64,000 nucleotides of DNA from UBA2231 sp964415175 (GTDB lineage Bacteria > Elusimicrobiota > Elusimicrobia > Elusimicrobiales > UBA9959), in the NCBI GenBank assembly GCA_964415175.1, contig CAYPYG010000009.1, positions 1-64,000 of the forward strand. Reading direction: 5' to 3'. Below the pieces are notes generated by a model. It made no database searches and had not been told where the DNA came from. It saw only the letters and a program-made list of their open reading frames with translations. A program made the translations under genes and the position numbers. Positions 17,223 to 26,334 of the stretch are shown here, piece by piece (position 1 is the first letter of the stretch; each line of letters opens with the position of its first letter).

Positions 17223-18455
17223 ATGGACTTCAAAAAAGAACTTTACGCCAGGCTGGAGAGGTACTGCAAGGTGGACACGCGGTCGGACCCGGACTCCAAA
17301 ACCTTCCCTTCCACCAGAAAACAACTCGTCCTGCTGAAGATGCTGGCGGCCGAACTGAAGAGGATCGGGGCGAAAAAAGTGAAGATGGACCGCCGGGGCT
17401 ACGTGACGGCGGAACTGCCCCCGACCGTCAAGGGGAAGAAGCCGGCCATCGGTTTCCTGGCGCACGCCGACACCTCGCCCGACGCCTCCGGCGCCGGCGT
17501 CAGGCCGCAGGTGCACAGGGCCTGGAAAGGCGGCGATATCGTCATCAGCCGCCGGCACGGGGTCATACTCAATAAAAAGAACTGTCCCGAATTGGCCGGC
17601 AGGGAGGGGGAGGATATTGTCACCGCCTCGGGCGACACGCTGCTCGGCGCCGACAATAAGGCCGGCATCGCGATCATAATGACCGTCGCCGAGTACCTGC
17701 TCAAGAACCCCGGAATACCGCACGGCACCCTGAAAATAGGCTTCACGCCCGACGAGGAAGTGGGCCAGGGCGTCAAACATTTCGATGTTAAGGCCTTCGG
17801 CGCGGACTACGCGTATACCGTGGACGGCGACGTGGCCGGCACCATAGAGGAGGAGACCTTCAACGCCGACGGCGTTAAGATAGAGATAACGGGCAAGAGC
17901 GTCCATCCCGGCACGGCCAAGAACGCGCTGGCCAACGCGGTGCGCATAGCCGCCGATATCGCCGCCTCCTGGCCCGAGAACATGCTCCCCGAGACCACCG
18001 AGAAGCGCGAAGGCTTCATCATGTTCACCGACCTCTCGGCCGGCATCGAGAAGGCGGAACTTACGGGGATAGTCCGGGAACACGACCTGAAAAAGCTCAA
18101 ATCCATGGAGAGACAGCTGGAAGCGATAGTCGCGGCCAAACGTCTCAAGTATCCGCTCGCGGACATAAAGCTCTCTTTCCGCGAGCAGTACCGCAATATG
18201 GGGACAGTAATGGCGAAGCACCCCGTGGTCATGGAAAAGCTCAAAAGCGCCGTCCGCGCCGCGGGCCTGGAACCGAAGATAAAGCCCGTGCGCGGCGGTA
18301 CCGACGGGGCCCGCCTCTCCTACATGGGTCTGCCTACGCCGAACGTCTTCACCGGCGGCTACAATTACCACGGCCGCTACGAATGGGTCTCGCTCGACGG
18401 CATGAACAAGTCGGCCGAAGTCCTTATAAACCTGGTCCGCGAATGGGCGAAGTGA
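17223..18455 (+). CDS. pepT: Peptidase T (tripeptidase)
   Basis: A 410-residue M20 metallopeptidase of the PepT type, which removes the N-terminal residue from tripeptides in the cytosol. Zinc-site motifs are GFLAHADTSPDASG (His/Asp), LGADNKAGIAI (bridging Asp), FTPDEEVGQG (Glu-Glu) and VDGDVAGTIEEETF. Near the end, VRGGTDGARLSYMGLPTPN gives the dimerisation/active site and GYNYHGRYEWV the last ligand region. Ribosome binding site AAGGAGAG. The stop is six bases before the TolC gene. Confidence 0.92.
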   Translation: MDFKKELYARLERYCKVDTRSDPDSKTFPSTRKQLVLLKMLAAELKRIGAKKVKMDRRGYVTAELPPTVKGKKPAIGFLAHADTSPDASGAGVRPQVHRAWKGGDIVISRRHGVILNKKNCPELAGREGEDIVTASGDTLLGADNKAGIAIIMTVAEYLLKNPGIPHGTLKIGFTPDEEVGQGVKHFDVKAFGADYAYTVDGDVAGTIEEETFNADGVKIEITGKSVHPGTAKNALANAVRIAADIAASWPENMLPETTEKREGFIMFTDLSAGIEKAELTGIVREHDLKKLKSMERQLEAIVAAKRLKYPLADIKLSFREQYRNMGTVMAKHPVVMEKLKSAVRAAGLEPKIKPVRGGTDGARLSYMGLPTPNVFTGGYNYHGRYEWVSLDGMNKSAEVLINLVREWAK

Positions 18456-18460
18456 GGCCG

Positions 18461-19687
18461 ATGAAAGCGTTCCTGGCCGCATTCTTCCTCTCCGCCGCCC
18501 TGACCGCCGCCGCGCAGCCGCCCGAGCCGCGGGACCTCGCGCTGGACGAAGCGTATAAGCTGGCCCTGGCCCGCAGCGAGGAACTGGCAGCCTCGGCCGA
18601 AGGCGTGAAGCAGCTCGAATACGCCGAACGCCAGATCCGCGCGGCCTTCCGGCCTTCCCTTTACGGCTTCGCCTCCGAGACCGTCGGCGGGGGGATGAGC
18701 GGCCGGGCCCAGGCCGGCGTCGCCCTCGATTACAACCTTTTCTCCGGCATGCGCGATTACCTGGCCGCGAAGTCCGCCGGTCTGCGTTCGGAAGCCGCCG
18801 CGCTGGCCCTGGCCCGCGCCAGGGAGGCCCTCTACCGCGACACGGCCCGGGCTTATGTGAACCTCTACGAGCTGGGCGCCGAGATCCGCATAAGGCGCGA
18901 GCAGCTCAAAGTCGCCGAAGGACGGCTCAAGGAACTGGAATCCCGCGCGGCCATAGGCCGCAGCCGGCGCAGCGAAGTGGTGGAAGCCCGCGCCCGGCTG
19001 GCCCAGGACGAGGCCTCGCTGCAGGCGGCCCTCTCCGACGAGGAAGGGGCGCGCTTCACTTTCGCCTTCATCACCGGCCTGGGAACGGGGCCGCGCCTGG
19101 CCGAACTGCCGGTCCCGCAGCCCGGGCCCGTCGGGAACTATCTCGCCCGGGCCGCCGGCCGCCGCGACGTGGCCGCCGCGCGCAAGGCCCTGGAGGCGGC
19201 CGAGAGCGAAGCGAAGGCGGGAGACCGCCTTGTATGGCCTTCCCTGGACCTGTCCGCCGACTACTATCTCAAGCGCCCCTCTCCAAACGAGAAGAAGGAC
19301 TGGGAAGCGGCGCTCTCGCTGAAGTTCCCTTTCTATACGGGCGGCTACGCCTCAGCCGCGGCGGAGCAGTACCGCTCCCGGGCCGAGGCCGCGCGCCTGG
19401 ACCTGCGCCTGGCCGAAAGGCGGGCCGCCGACGAGGTCGGCCGGGCCCACTCCGCGCTGGCCCGCGCCATAGCCGTGGCCGATTCTCTCGATAAAGCCCT
19501 GGCTCTGGCCCTGGAGAACTCGGAACTCCAGGCCGCCGATTATAAGAACGGCCTGGTCACCAATATCGACGTGCTCAACGCCCAGAATTCGGTGCTGCAG
19601 ACCGCTCTTTCGCTGGAGCAGGCCAGGGCCCGCGCGGCCTACGCCGCGGTGGAGCTGGAGATAGCCGCCGGCACGGAGAAGCAATGA
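18461..19687 (+). CDS. TolC-family outer-membrane efflux protein
   Basis: A 408-residue protein from ATG 18461, which follows a GAGG and yields signal peptide MKAFLAAFFLSAALTAAAQ. Two tandem OEP repeats are visible as long coiled helices: DLALDEAYKLALARSEELAA with LRIR-type heptads, and the second repeat around ARAAGRRDVAAARKALEAAESEA. The C-terminal helix contains DYKNGLVTNIDVLNAQNSVLQ, a classic TolC signature. It should form the outer-membrane channel for the RND pump encoded next, with ATGA overlap. No periplasmic adaptor (HlyD/AcrA) gene lies between or beside them. Confidence 0.88.
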   Translation: MKAFLAAFFLSAALTAAAQPPEPRDLALDEAYKLALARSEELAASAEGVKQLEYAERQIRAAFRPSLYGFASETVGGGMSGRAQAGVALDYNLFSGMRDYLAAKSAGLRSEAAALALARAREALYRDTARAYVNLYELGAEIRIRREQLKVAEGRLKELESRAAIGRSRRSEVVEARARLAQDEASLQAALSDEEGARFTFAFITGLGTGPRLAELPVPQPGPVGNYLARAAGRRDVAAARKALEAAESEAKAGDRLVWPSLDLSADYYLKRPSPNEKKDWEAALSLKFPFYTGGYASAAAEQYRSRAEAARLDLRLAERRAADEVGRAHSALARAIAVADSLDKALALALENSELQAADYKNGLVTNIDVLNAQNSVLQTALSLEQARARAAYAAVELEIAAGTEKQ

Positions 19688-22600
19688 CCCTTTCCGACCT
19701 TTCTATAAAGCGCCCCGTCTTCGCCTGGATGATCATGGCCGGGCTGATAACCTTCGGCGCCATCGCCTTCTTCCGCATGGGCATCAGCCAGCTGCCCGAC
19801 GTGGACTATCCCGTGGTCAGCGTCAGCGTGGACCTCGAGGGCGCGGCCCCCGAGGTCATGGAGACGCAGGTCACCGACGTGCTCGAAGGCGCCGTGATGA
19901 CCATCGCCGGCATACGCGACATTTCCTCGGTCTCGCGCCGCGGCTCGGCCCGCATCACGCTGGAGTTCGAGCTCGAGCACGACATAGACGACGCCATGCA
20001 GGAGGTTCAGGCCAAGGTGTCGCAGGCCCAGCGCCGCCTGCCGCGCGACATAGACCCGCCGATAGTCACCAAGACCAACCCCGAGGACCAGCCGATAATC
20101 TGGATCGCGCTTTCCGGCGACAGGCCGCTCACCGACCTGATGAACTACACCAACGACGTGCTGCGCGACCAGCTCAGCATCATCGAGGGCGTGGGAGACG
20201 TGACGATGGGCGGCTACACCGACCCGGCCCTGCGCGTCTGGCTGGACGCCGACAAGCTGGACGCGGCCCAACTGACCGTGACCGACATCATGAACGCCAT
20301 CACGGCCCAGCACGCCGAGCAGCCCGCGGGCTACATAGACACGGGCAAGAAAGAGTTCAATGTCCGCGTCCTGGGCGAAGCGCCGACTCCCGAGGCCTTC
20401 TCCCGTATGGTCATACAGGCCCGCGGCGGCGCTGCCATCTGGCGCACCTACCGCATAGGCGACGTCGCGACGGTGGAGGACGGCCTGGACGACGTCCGCA
20501 GGATCGCGCGCAGCCAGGGCCAGAGGGCGGTGGGGCTGGGCGTCCGCAAGCAGCGCGGCGCCAACGCGGTCGCCACGGGGCGGATGGTCAAGGAGAAACT
20601 GGAACTCATCAAGAAGGACCTGCCCGAGGGTATGAGGCTGGAGATAGTCAACGACGCCACCCGCTTCATCGAGGAATCCACCCACGAGCTCAACTTCACC
20701 CTGGTGCTCTCGGCCCTGCTCACCGCGGCCGCCTGCTGGCTGTTCCTCGGCTCCTGGTCCTCCACTCTCAATGTCCTGCTCGCCATACCCACTTCCATCG
20801 TCGGCGCCTTCATCGTGCTCTATTTCATGGGCTTCACGCTCAACACCTTCACGCTGCTGGGCCTGACGCTGGCCATCGGCATAGTGGTGGACGACGCGAT
20901 AATGATGCTCGAGAACATCGTGCGCCACAACGAGAAGGGGGAGGGCCGCGTGCGGGCGGCCATAGTCGGCGCGCGCGAGATGACCTTCCCGGCCATGGCC
21001 GCCTCGGTGGCCATCCTGGCCATCTTCATCCCGGTCATCTTCATGGAAGGCATCATCGGCAAGTTCTTCTTCCAGTTCGGCGTGACGATGACGGCCGCCG
21101 TCATGCTCTCGCTGCTGGAAGCCCTCACGCTGACCCCGATGCGCTGTTCGCAGTTCGTCACGGCCGAACGCACGCTCTGGATAGGCCGGGCGATAGACGC
21201 GCTGATGGAGAAGGCCCGCCGCGGTTACGCGGCGCTGCTGCGGCGCCTGCTCGAGCGCCGCTGGACCGTCCTCGCCGCCGCCACGCTGGTCTTCGCCGCC
21301 TCGCTGTCGCTCATAAAGTTCATACCCAGTGAATTCTCTCCCGCCCAGGACCAGAGCCGTTTCCTGGTGCGCGTGCAGATGCCCGTCGGCACGGCCATGG
21401 ACGTGACCGCCAGGGCCATGGAAGAGGCCGAGAAATGGGCGCTGGCCCAGCCCAATATCCGCACCTTCATGGCCAATACCGGCGGCTTCGGCGGCGGTCA
21501 GGTCAACCAGGGCATGATTATGGTGGCGATGAAACCCCCGGCCGAGCGCGTGCCGCTGCCGGGGGAGACGAGGCCGCCGACGCAGCAGGAGTTCATGCGC
21601 TACGCCCGCAAGCCGCTCAATTCCATACCCGGCGTGCGCCGCGTGGCCATACAGGACCCTTCGCTGGGCGGCTTCACGGCCCAGCGCGGCTTCCCGATAG
21701 AGTTCAGCCTGCGCGGCAAGGACTGGGAGCGGCTGGCCGAATACAGCGAACGGATGATGGAAGGGATGCGCGTCTCGGGCAAAATGAGCGACGTCGACAC
21801 CGACTACCAGGAAGGCATGCCCGAGGTGCGCGTGGTGCCCGACCGCGAGAAAGCGGCCGCGCGCGGCGTCAGCGTGGCCTCCATCGGCGACGCGGTCAAC
21901 GCGATGATAGGCGGCGTGCGCAGCGGCAAGTTCACGCGCGGCGGCAGGCGCTACGACGTGCGGGTGCAACTGCTCGACAAGGACCGCCGCGACGCGCGCG
22001 ACATCAAGAAGATCTGGGTGCGCAACAACCGCGGCGAGGTGATAAGGCTTTCGGAAGTGGTCAGTATAGTCGAGAAACCCACGCTGCTCTCCATCTCGCG
22101 CAAGAACCGCGAGCGCGCCATCGGCGTCTTCGCCAACGTGGCCGACGGCGCTTCGCAGGAGGAGGCGATAAAGGAAGTGCAGCGCCTCGCGAAGGAAATA
22201 CTGCCGGAAGGGTACAAGGTCGTCTTCTCGGGCACTTCGAAAACCTTCCAGGATTCATTTAAGAGCCTCAACTTCGCGCTGGTGCTGGGCGTTTTCGTCG
22301 CCTACATGATACTCGCTTCGCAGTTCAACAGCTTCGTCCATCCCGTGACGGTGCTGCTGGCTCTTCCGTTCAGCGTGACCGGCGCCTTCATAGCGCTCAA
22401 ACTCGGCGGCTATTCCCTGTCCATCTACAGCATGATAGGCATCATCCTGCTGATGGGCATCGTGAAGAAGAATTCCATACTGCTGGTGGATTTCACCAAT
22501 CACCGCCGCCGCGACGGCGGGCTGGGCGTCAACGAGGCCCTGCTGGAGGCCTGCCCGATAAGGCTGCGGCCGATACTCATGACCTCTTTCGCCACCATAG

Positions 22601-22824
22601 CCGCAGCGATACCGCCGGCGTTGGGCTACGGCCCCGGCGCCGAGACGCGCATACCGATGGCGCTGGTGGTAATAGGCGGCGTGTTCTTCTCGACGCTGCT
22701 GACGCTGCTGGTGGTGCCCTGCGCCTACAGCCTGATGTCGAATCTCGAGAGCCGCCGGCACGAGGCCGCGCTCAAGACGGCGCTCAAGGAGCTCGACGAG
22801 GCGGGGGAAGAGGGGAAAGTTTAA
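19684..22824 (+). CDS. RND efflux transporter permease (AcrB/HAE-1 type)
   Basis: A 1046-residue inner-membrane proton-drug antiporter. The start MTLSDLSIKRPVFAWMIM, the TM4 proton-relay GIVVDDAIMMLENIVRH with two Asp, and the second-half GIVKKNSILLVDF are diagnostic; large porter loops follow TM1 and TM7. Full normal length. It overlaps TolC by four bases and would normally need a membrane-fusion adaptor, which is not encoded here. The TAA stop shares bases with the stop of the convergent hydrolase gene. Confidence 0.93.
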   Translation: MTLSDLSIKRPVFAWMIMAGLITFGAIAFFRMGISQLPDVDYPVVSVSVDLEGAAPEVMETQVTDVLEGAVMTIAGIRDISSVSRRGSARITLEFELEHDIDDAMQEVQAKVSQAQRRLPRDIDPPIVTKTNPEDQPIIWIALSGDRPLTDLMNYTNDVLRDQLSIIEGVGDVTMGGYTDPALRVWLDADKLDAAQLTVTDIMNAITAQHAEQPAGYIDTGKKEFNVRVLGEAPTPEAFSRMVIQARGGAAIWRTYRIGDVATVEDGLDDVRRIARSQGQRAVGLGVRKQRGANAVATGRMVKEKLELIKKDLPEGMRLEIVNDATRFIEESTHELNFTLVLSALLTAAACWLFLGSWSSTLNVLLAIPTSIVGAFIVLYFMGFTLNTFTLLGLTLAIGIVVDDAIMMLENIVRHNEKGEGRVRAAIVGAREMTFPAMAASVAILAIFIPVIFMEGIIGKFFFQFGVTMTAAVMLSLLEALTLTPMRCSQFVTAERTLWIGRAIDALMEKARRGYAALLRRLLERRWTVLAAATLVFAASLSLIKFIPSEFSPAQDQSRFLVRVQMPVGTAMDVTARAMEEAEKWALAQPNIRTFMANTGGFGGGQVNQGMIMVAMKPPAERVPLPGETRPPTQQEFMRYARKPLNSIPGVRRVAIQDPSLGGFTAQRGFPIEFSLRGKDWERLAEYSERMMEGMRVSGKMSDVDTDYQEGMPEVRVVPDREKAAARGVSVASIGDAVNAMIGGVRSGKFTRGGRRYDVRVQLLDKDRRDARDIKKIWVRNNRGEVIRLSEVVSIVEKPTLLSISRKNRERAIGVFANVADGASQEEAIKEVQRLAKEILPEGYKVVFSGTSKTFQDSFKSLNFALVLGVFVAYMILASQFNSFVHPVTVLLALPFSVTGAFIALKLGGYSLSIYSMIGIILLMGIVKKNSILLVDFTNHRRRDGGLGVNEALLEACPIRLRPILMTSFATIAAAIPPALGYGPGAETRIPMALVVIGGVFFSTLLTLLVVPCAYSLMSNLESRRHEAALKTALKELDEAGEEGKV

Positions 22825-23639
22825 AGGCCGGAGAGGAAGTCCAGCAGCCGCGGCCGGAATTCCGAACCGTGGACGCCGAAGGCGTCTATATGGTCCGATG
22901 GGGTGTTCCAGAAAACTTTCGGCTCCGGCGCGGCTTCGAAAAGTTTCCTGCCCTGGGAATAAGGGACCGTGGGGTCCTTCTCCGAGTGGATGAAGACCTT
23001 GGGGCAGTTTATCCGGCCGATGCTTTCCGACGGGGGATGGGCCCCGCTGACGGCCACGGCCGGCAGCCAGGCGAACGGCCAGGCGTACCAGCGGTCCAGC
23101 AGCACCTGCCTCCCGACTCCCCTGTACGAATGGAAAGTTCCCTCCAGCACCATCGCCAGCGGCTTGAAGCCGGATTCGCCGACGGCGGCCACGGCCACCG
23201 CGCCGCCCAGGCTCTGGCCTAAAATTATCATTCTGTCCGGCGAAGCGCCGGGCAACTTGAGAGCGTGCGCCAGCGCGGCCTTGCCGTCCATTACCACGCC
23301 TTCGAGGGTAGGCCGGCCGCCGGAAGCGCCGTAACCCCTGTAATCGAATATGAAGACGCTATAGCCCTCGCCGGACAGCCAGGCCGAATAAGGGTAATGA
23401 GTGGTCATGTTCCGCGCGTTGCCGTGGAAGTGCACGACGGTGCCCTTGGGCGCGCCGGCGGGGGGGAAGTAAAGGCCGGTCAGCGGGGTGCCGTCGAGCG
23501 ACTCGAACTTTATCGTTTCGTACTTGTAGCCGAGGTGCGCCGGATCGGAATGGGCGGCGCGCGTCGGCTGGAAGAACAGGTGTGTGCACCCGCCCAGCAT
23601 CCCCGCCGCCAGCAACACCGCCGCTCTGACCTTTCGCAT
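22821..23639 (-). CDS. Alpha/beta hydrolase lipoprotein
   Basis: A 272-residue protein from ATG 23639. N-terminal signal MRKVRAAVLLAAGMLGGC with Cys18 in a lipobox. The alpha/beta-hydrolase core has VVHFHGNARNMTTHYPY (oxyanion region), IFDYRGYGASGG, the nucleophile elbow ILGQSLGGAVAV (Ser), VFIHSEKDPTVPYSQG (Asp) and SDHIDAFG (His). It resembles BEM46/YqkD-like serine esterases of the envelope. A longer frame to 23684 is unlikely, because a TATAAT sits six bases upstream of ATG 23639. Confidence 0.82.
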   Translation of the reverse strand: MRKVRAAVLLAAGMLGGCTHLFFQPTRAAHSDPAHLGYKYETIKFESLDGTPLTGLYFPPAGAPKGTVVHFHGNARNMTTHYPYSAWLSGEGYSVFIFDYRGYGASGGRPTLEGVVMDGKAALAHALKLPGASPDRMIILGQSLGGAVAVAAVGESGFKPLAMVLEGTFHSYRGVGRQVLLDRWYAWPFAWLPAVAVSGAHPPSESIGRINCPKVFIHSEKDPTVPYSQGRKLFEAAPEPKVFWNTPSDHIDAFGVHGSEFRPRLLDFLSGL

Positions 23640-23645
23640 ATCTAC

Positions 23646-23651
23646 ATTATA
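23646..23651 (-). promoter_or_regulatory. TATAAT -10 element, 6 nt before ATG 23639
   Basis: Perfect TATAAT on the minus strand with exactly six bases before the start codon and no ribosome binding site, suggesting a leaderless message. Confidence 0.5.
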
Positions 23652-23659
23652 CTTTCTCG

Positions 23660-23850
23660 CAGTCCCGCTTTCATCGGGAGACAATGGGGGTGGCGGCGGA
23701 TTCGCGGAGAAAAACCGTCCGGAGCCGCGAGCTTGCGTAAGCGCGAGCGGCGAGGGTCGGAAGCGCGCGCACGGTGTGCGCGACGCTGTTTTTTCGGAGC
23801 GAACCGCCGACAGGACCCCGATAGTTATTCAAGAAAGCGGGGAAAAATGG
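23660..23850. other. Hairpin-rich intergenic segment
   Basis: No gene seen. It carries several short inverted repeats: CCGCGAGCTTGCG...CGCGAGCGG near 23729-23755 and CGCGCACGGTGTGCGCG near 23765-23782, followed by T6. On the minus strand the first could end the DUF4105 message (a T5 run follows). It could also be a degraded repeat element. Confidence 0.35.
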
Positions 23851-25791
23851 TCAGGGCGGGAAGACGAAGTGGTGGAAGTAGAGGCCGAGCTCGCGGTAGT
23901 CGTCGCCGCGCCAGGCGAATTCGGCGCGCAGGGAGTCGCCGCGGGAAAGCTTTAAAGAGGCGGCGGCCGTGCCGGCCCATAGCGGCCGGGAGTCGCCGAA
24001 AGCGTAGCCGAGATAGCGGGCTTCGAGCAGCCCGCGGAAAGCGCCGCGCGAGGCCAGCAGGCCGGCCTTGAGCCCGCCGCCCAGCCGCCAGTTCTCCCGC
24101 AGTACGCCGCCGAAAGCCGTATCCGCCTCGGCCATCGCGTACCAGAGCTGCCGCACCGGCCCGTCCCATTCGGCCGCCAGCCCCGCCCCTGCGTTCATCG
24201 CCCAGACCGTCGAGCGGCCGGCCTCGCGGCCGGTCTCAGGCGCCTGCTCGATACCCGCGGCTATGCCCCAGGACTGCCGCCGCACCCAGTCGTCCCAGGG
24301 ATTGAGGCTCATGACCTGCGCCAGCCGGGCCTGCTGGACGAAAAGGCGGCTCTCGTTCTTGTCGTAGCGCAGTTTAAGGGAACCCATCTCCAGCGCCGCG
24401 TCGGGCAGGTAGCCCTCGGGATCGTCGAGCAGGTCCTGCAGGGCGAAGCGGGCCTGGAGTTCATAGGCCGGGCCCTTCTCGTGCGATACCAGGCCGACGC
24501 CCAGCCGCGTGCTCTCGTGCGAGGCCATTATCGAAGCCGGGCGGGCCGGGACACCGGGGAAGGTGTTCTGCGGGCCCAGGGCGGCCCTGGCGGCCAGCAG
24601 CGGATCCGTGCGGCCGTCGAGTTCCTTCTGGTCTATCTTCCGGGCGTGGTAGCGCCAGTTGAGGTAGTCGGCGGCCAGTTCGAGCACCGGGGCCTTGAGC
24701 GCGGGGTGCACCGGGGCCAGGCGGGCCAGTTCCGCCTCCTGGTCGCCGCGCGCCAGCTCCAGCACCGAGTCGCGCTGGGCGGGGGACAGCTGCGCGCGTT
24801 TCCACTCCACCGTTTTCCAGAGCGAAGGCCGCCAGACCGGCTCGGCGGCGGGAGAGGCCGCGATCACGGCCCGGGCCGTATCCGAAGGTATCACCCAGAA
24901 ATGGAACCGGCGCGCCAGGTCCAGCTCCGGCTTGGCGATATCGAGCAGCGGCAGCAGCTGCCAGGAGCAGTTGCGCGTGAAGAAAAGATAGGGGAAGGAG
25001 GCCTTGCCCAGCTCCCAGGCGTGGCGCAGCAGGCGGTCTATCTCCTCGTCGGTGAAGTTAAGAGGGAACTCCCAGAGGTCGCGGTTCTCGATATTGCGGT
25101 ATTCCTGTATCTTGAGGTAATAGGGGATGGTGGAGAACTGGCCGGGATAGGCGCCGACGAGGCCTTTGAGCGCGTAAAGGAGGCCGCCCCTGTCGTCCGT
25201 GGTGGCAGCGTAATTTATTGTGTAGTCCAGCAGGTCCGCGCCGGCCCCGCCCCGGGTGTGCAGCCGCAGGAAGGTGTGGCCGTAAAGCGTGGAGGGATTG
25301 TTGAGATAGCCCGCCGCGAAGAGCAGGCTGACCTTGTCGATGTCTAGCCGGGACCGCCAGCTTTCGTATTTCGGACAGACCGGCGCGGGGAATTCCTCCG
25401 CCGGAAGGCGCAGCGCGGCCCGCAGCCAGCGGTAGCGTTCGGGGAAAGCGCAGGCGGGAGCCTCATCGGCCACGCCCTCGTAAAAGAGCCCGTCGATCGC
25501 CGCCTCCAGCTCCAGGCGGGGATTTATGCGCCCCCACCTGGACAGGAAGAACTTCGGATTATTGCAGGGGCTCTGGGTCCCGCCGAAGAGACCGTCCTCG
25601 TAGTAAAGGAGCCTGCGCCAGCCCGTGGCCTCCCAGAGCTCCGCCTCGAGCGCGGCCTCCCGCAGGGCCAGGCGGCGCAGTTCCCGTTGCGGGGTCAGGG
25701 CGGAGGCGCAGAGGGGGAAGAGGAAGGGGAGGAGGAGAAAAAGAGAACGGACCGGGCTCGTGCTGGCCCCGGTCCGTTCTGCTGCCTTCAT
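23851..25791 (-). CDS. DUF4105-domain (Lnb N-terminal periplasmic-type) envelope protein
   Basis: About 646 residues. After an N-terminal hydrophobic stretch (RSLFLLLPFLFPLCASA) comes a DUF4105 core: CPKYESWRSRLDIDKVSLLFAAGYLNNPSTLYGHTFLRL split over the conserved His, LLDYTINYAATTDDRGGLLYALKG, and FFTRNCSWQLLPLLDIAKP with the conserved Asn-Cys, the layout of a papain-like amidase fold. The C-terminal 250 residues are beta-rich with alternating aromatics and may be an outer-membrane barrel, ending in F(H)HFVFPP. The start is uncertain: ATG 25791 has no ribosome binding site, and the first 16 codons overlap a terminator hairpin for the upstream gene. Confidence 0.7.
   Translation of the reverse strand: MKAAERTGASTSPVRSLFLLLPFLFPLCASALTPQRELRRLALREAALEAELWEATGWRRLLYYEDGLFGGTQSPCNNPKFFLSRWGRINPRLELEAAIDGLFYEGVADEAPACAFPERYRWLRAALRLPAEEFPAPVCPKYESWRSRLDIDKVSLLFAAGYLNNPSTLYGHTFLRLHTRGGAGADLLDYTINYAATTDDRGGLLYALKGLVGAYPGQFSTIPYYLKIQEYRNIENRDLWEFPLNFTDEEIDRLLRHAWELGKASFPYLFFTRNCSWQLLPLLDIAKPELDLARRFHFWVIPSDTARAVIAASPAAEPVWRPSLWKTVEWKRAQLSPAQRDSVLELARGDQEAELARLAPVHPALKAPVLELAADYLNWRYHARKIDQKELDGRTDPLLAARAALGPQNTFPGVPARPASIMASHESTRLGVGLVSHEKGPAYELQARFALQDLLDDPEGYLPDAALEMGSLKLRYDKNESRLFVQQARLAQVMSLNPWDDWVRRQSWGIAAGIEQAPETGREAGRSTVWAMNAGAGLAAEWDGPVRQLWYAMAEADTAFGGVLRENWRLGGGLKAGLLASRGAFRGLLEARYLGYAFGDSRPLWAGTAAASLKLSRGDSLRAEFAWRGDDYRELGLYFHHFVFPP
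25735..25780 (-). terminator. Terminator of the DUF3015 gene, lying inside the start of the DUF4105 frame
   Basis: A 13-bp perfect stem (25744-25756 with 25768-25780, AGAACGGACCGGG) followed on the minus strand by CTTTTTC. It encodes codons of the DUF4105 signal region if that frame starts at 25791. Confidence 0.75.
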
Positions 25792-25806
25792 CAAGCTACG
25801 CCGTTA

Positions 25807-26255
25807 TCAGATAACGGGAACGAGCTTGTTGATGGCGCTGACGGCGGTCTTCGCGTCGTTGGCGGCGAAGATCGTCGTATAGTTCTTCTGCAGCAGCTGC
25901 GAGAACTGCCAGGCGTTCTCTGCGGGGTGTACCCGTAGAGAACGGCCAGGCTGTTGACGTACTCGCCCTTGCCCGCCGCGGCGTCGCGGGACAGGTCCTT
26001 GTAGTTGGCCTCGATGAACGACTCGCGGGCCATGCTCAGTTTGACCATGCCCTCGGCGTTGCAGTTCGAGGTGCCGAACGTGATGCCGAAGGTCTGGCTG
26101 CCGAAGGTCCCGTTGGTGGTGGCCGCGAGGATCTGGGTCATGTCGTTCTTCTGGAACGCCAGGCTGCCCAGGCCGCAGCCGGCGCTGCCGTAATCGGCGG
26201 CGAAGGCGGCGGAACTGAAGGACAGTGCTATTACCGTCGCTAGTATTTTTTTCAT
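25807..26255 (-). CDS. DUF3015 secreted protein, apparent 1-base frameshift
   Basis: Signal peptide MKKILATVIALSFSSAAFA, then the DUF3015 pattern AGCGLGSLAFQKND, QILAATTNGTFGSQTFGI and SNCNAEG with its conserved cysteines. The uninterrupted frame leaves the family sequence after LAVLYGYTPQ near 25915 and ends in low-quality residues at 25791. In the neighbouring frame the missing end continues as ENAWQFSQLLQKNYTTIF...INKLVPVI and stops at 25807. One deleted base near 25912-25918 (CAGAGAAC for CAGGAGAAC) explains this. Real mutation or sequence error cannot be separated here. AGGGAGGG precedes the ATG. Confidence 0.75.
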
Positions 26256-26334
26256 TAATTCCCTCCCTCTATCTCTGCTGACTGAACTACCCGTCTGAAT
26301 TCTGCCACTAATACGCCCGGCGTGTCAAACTTCC

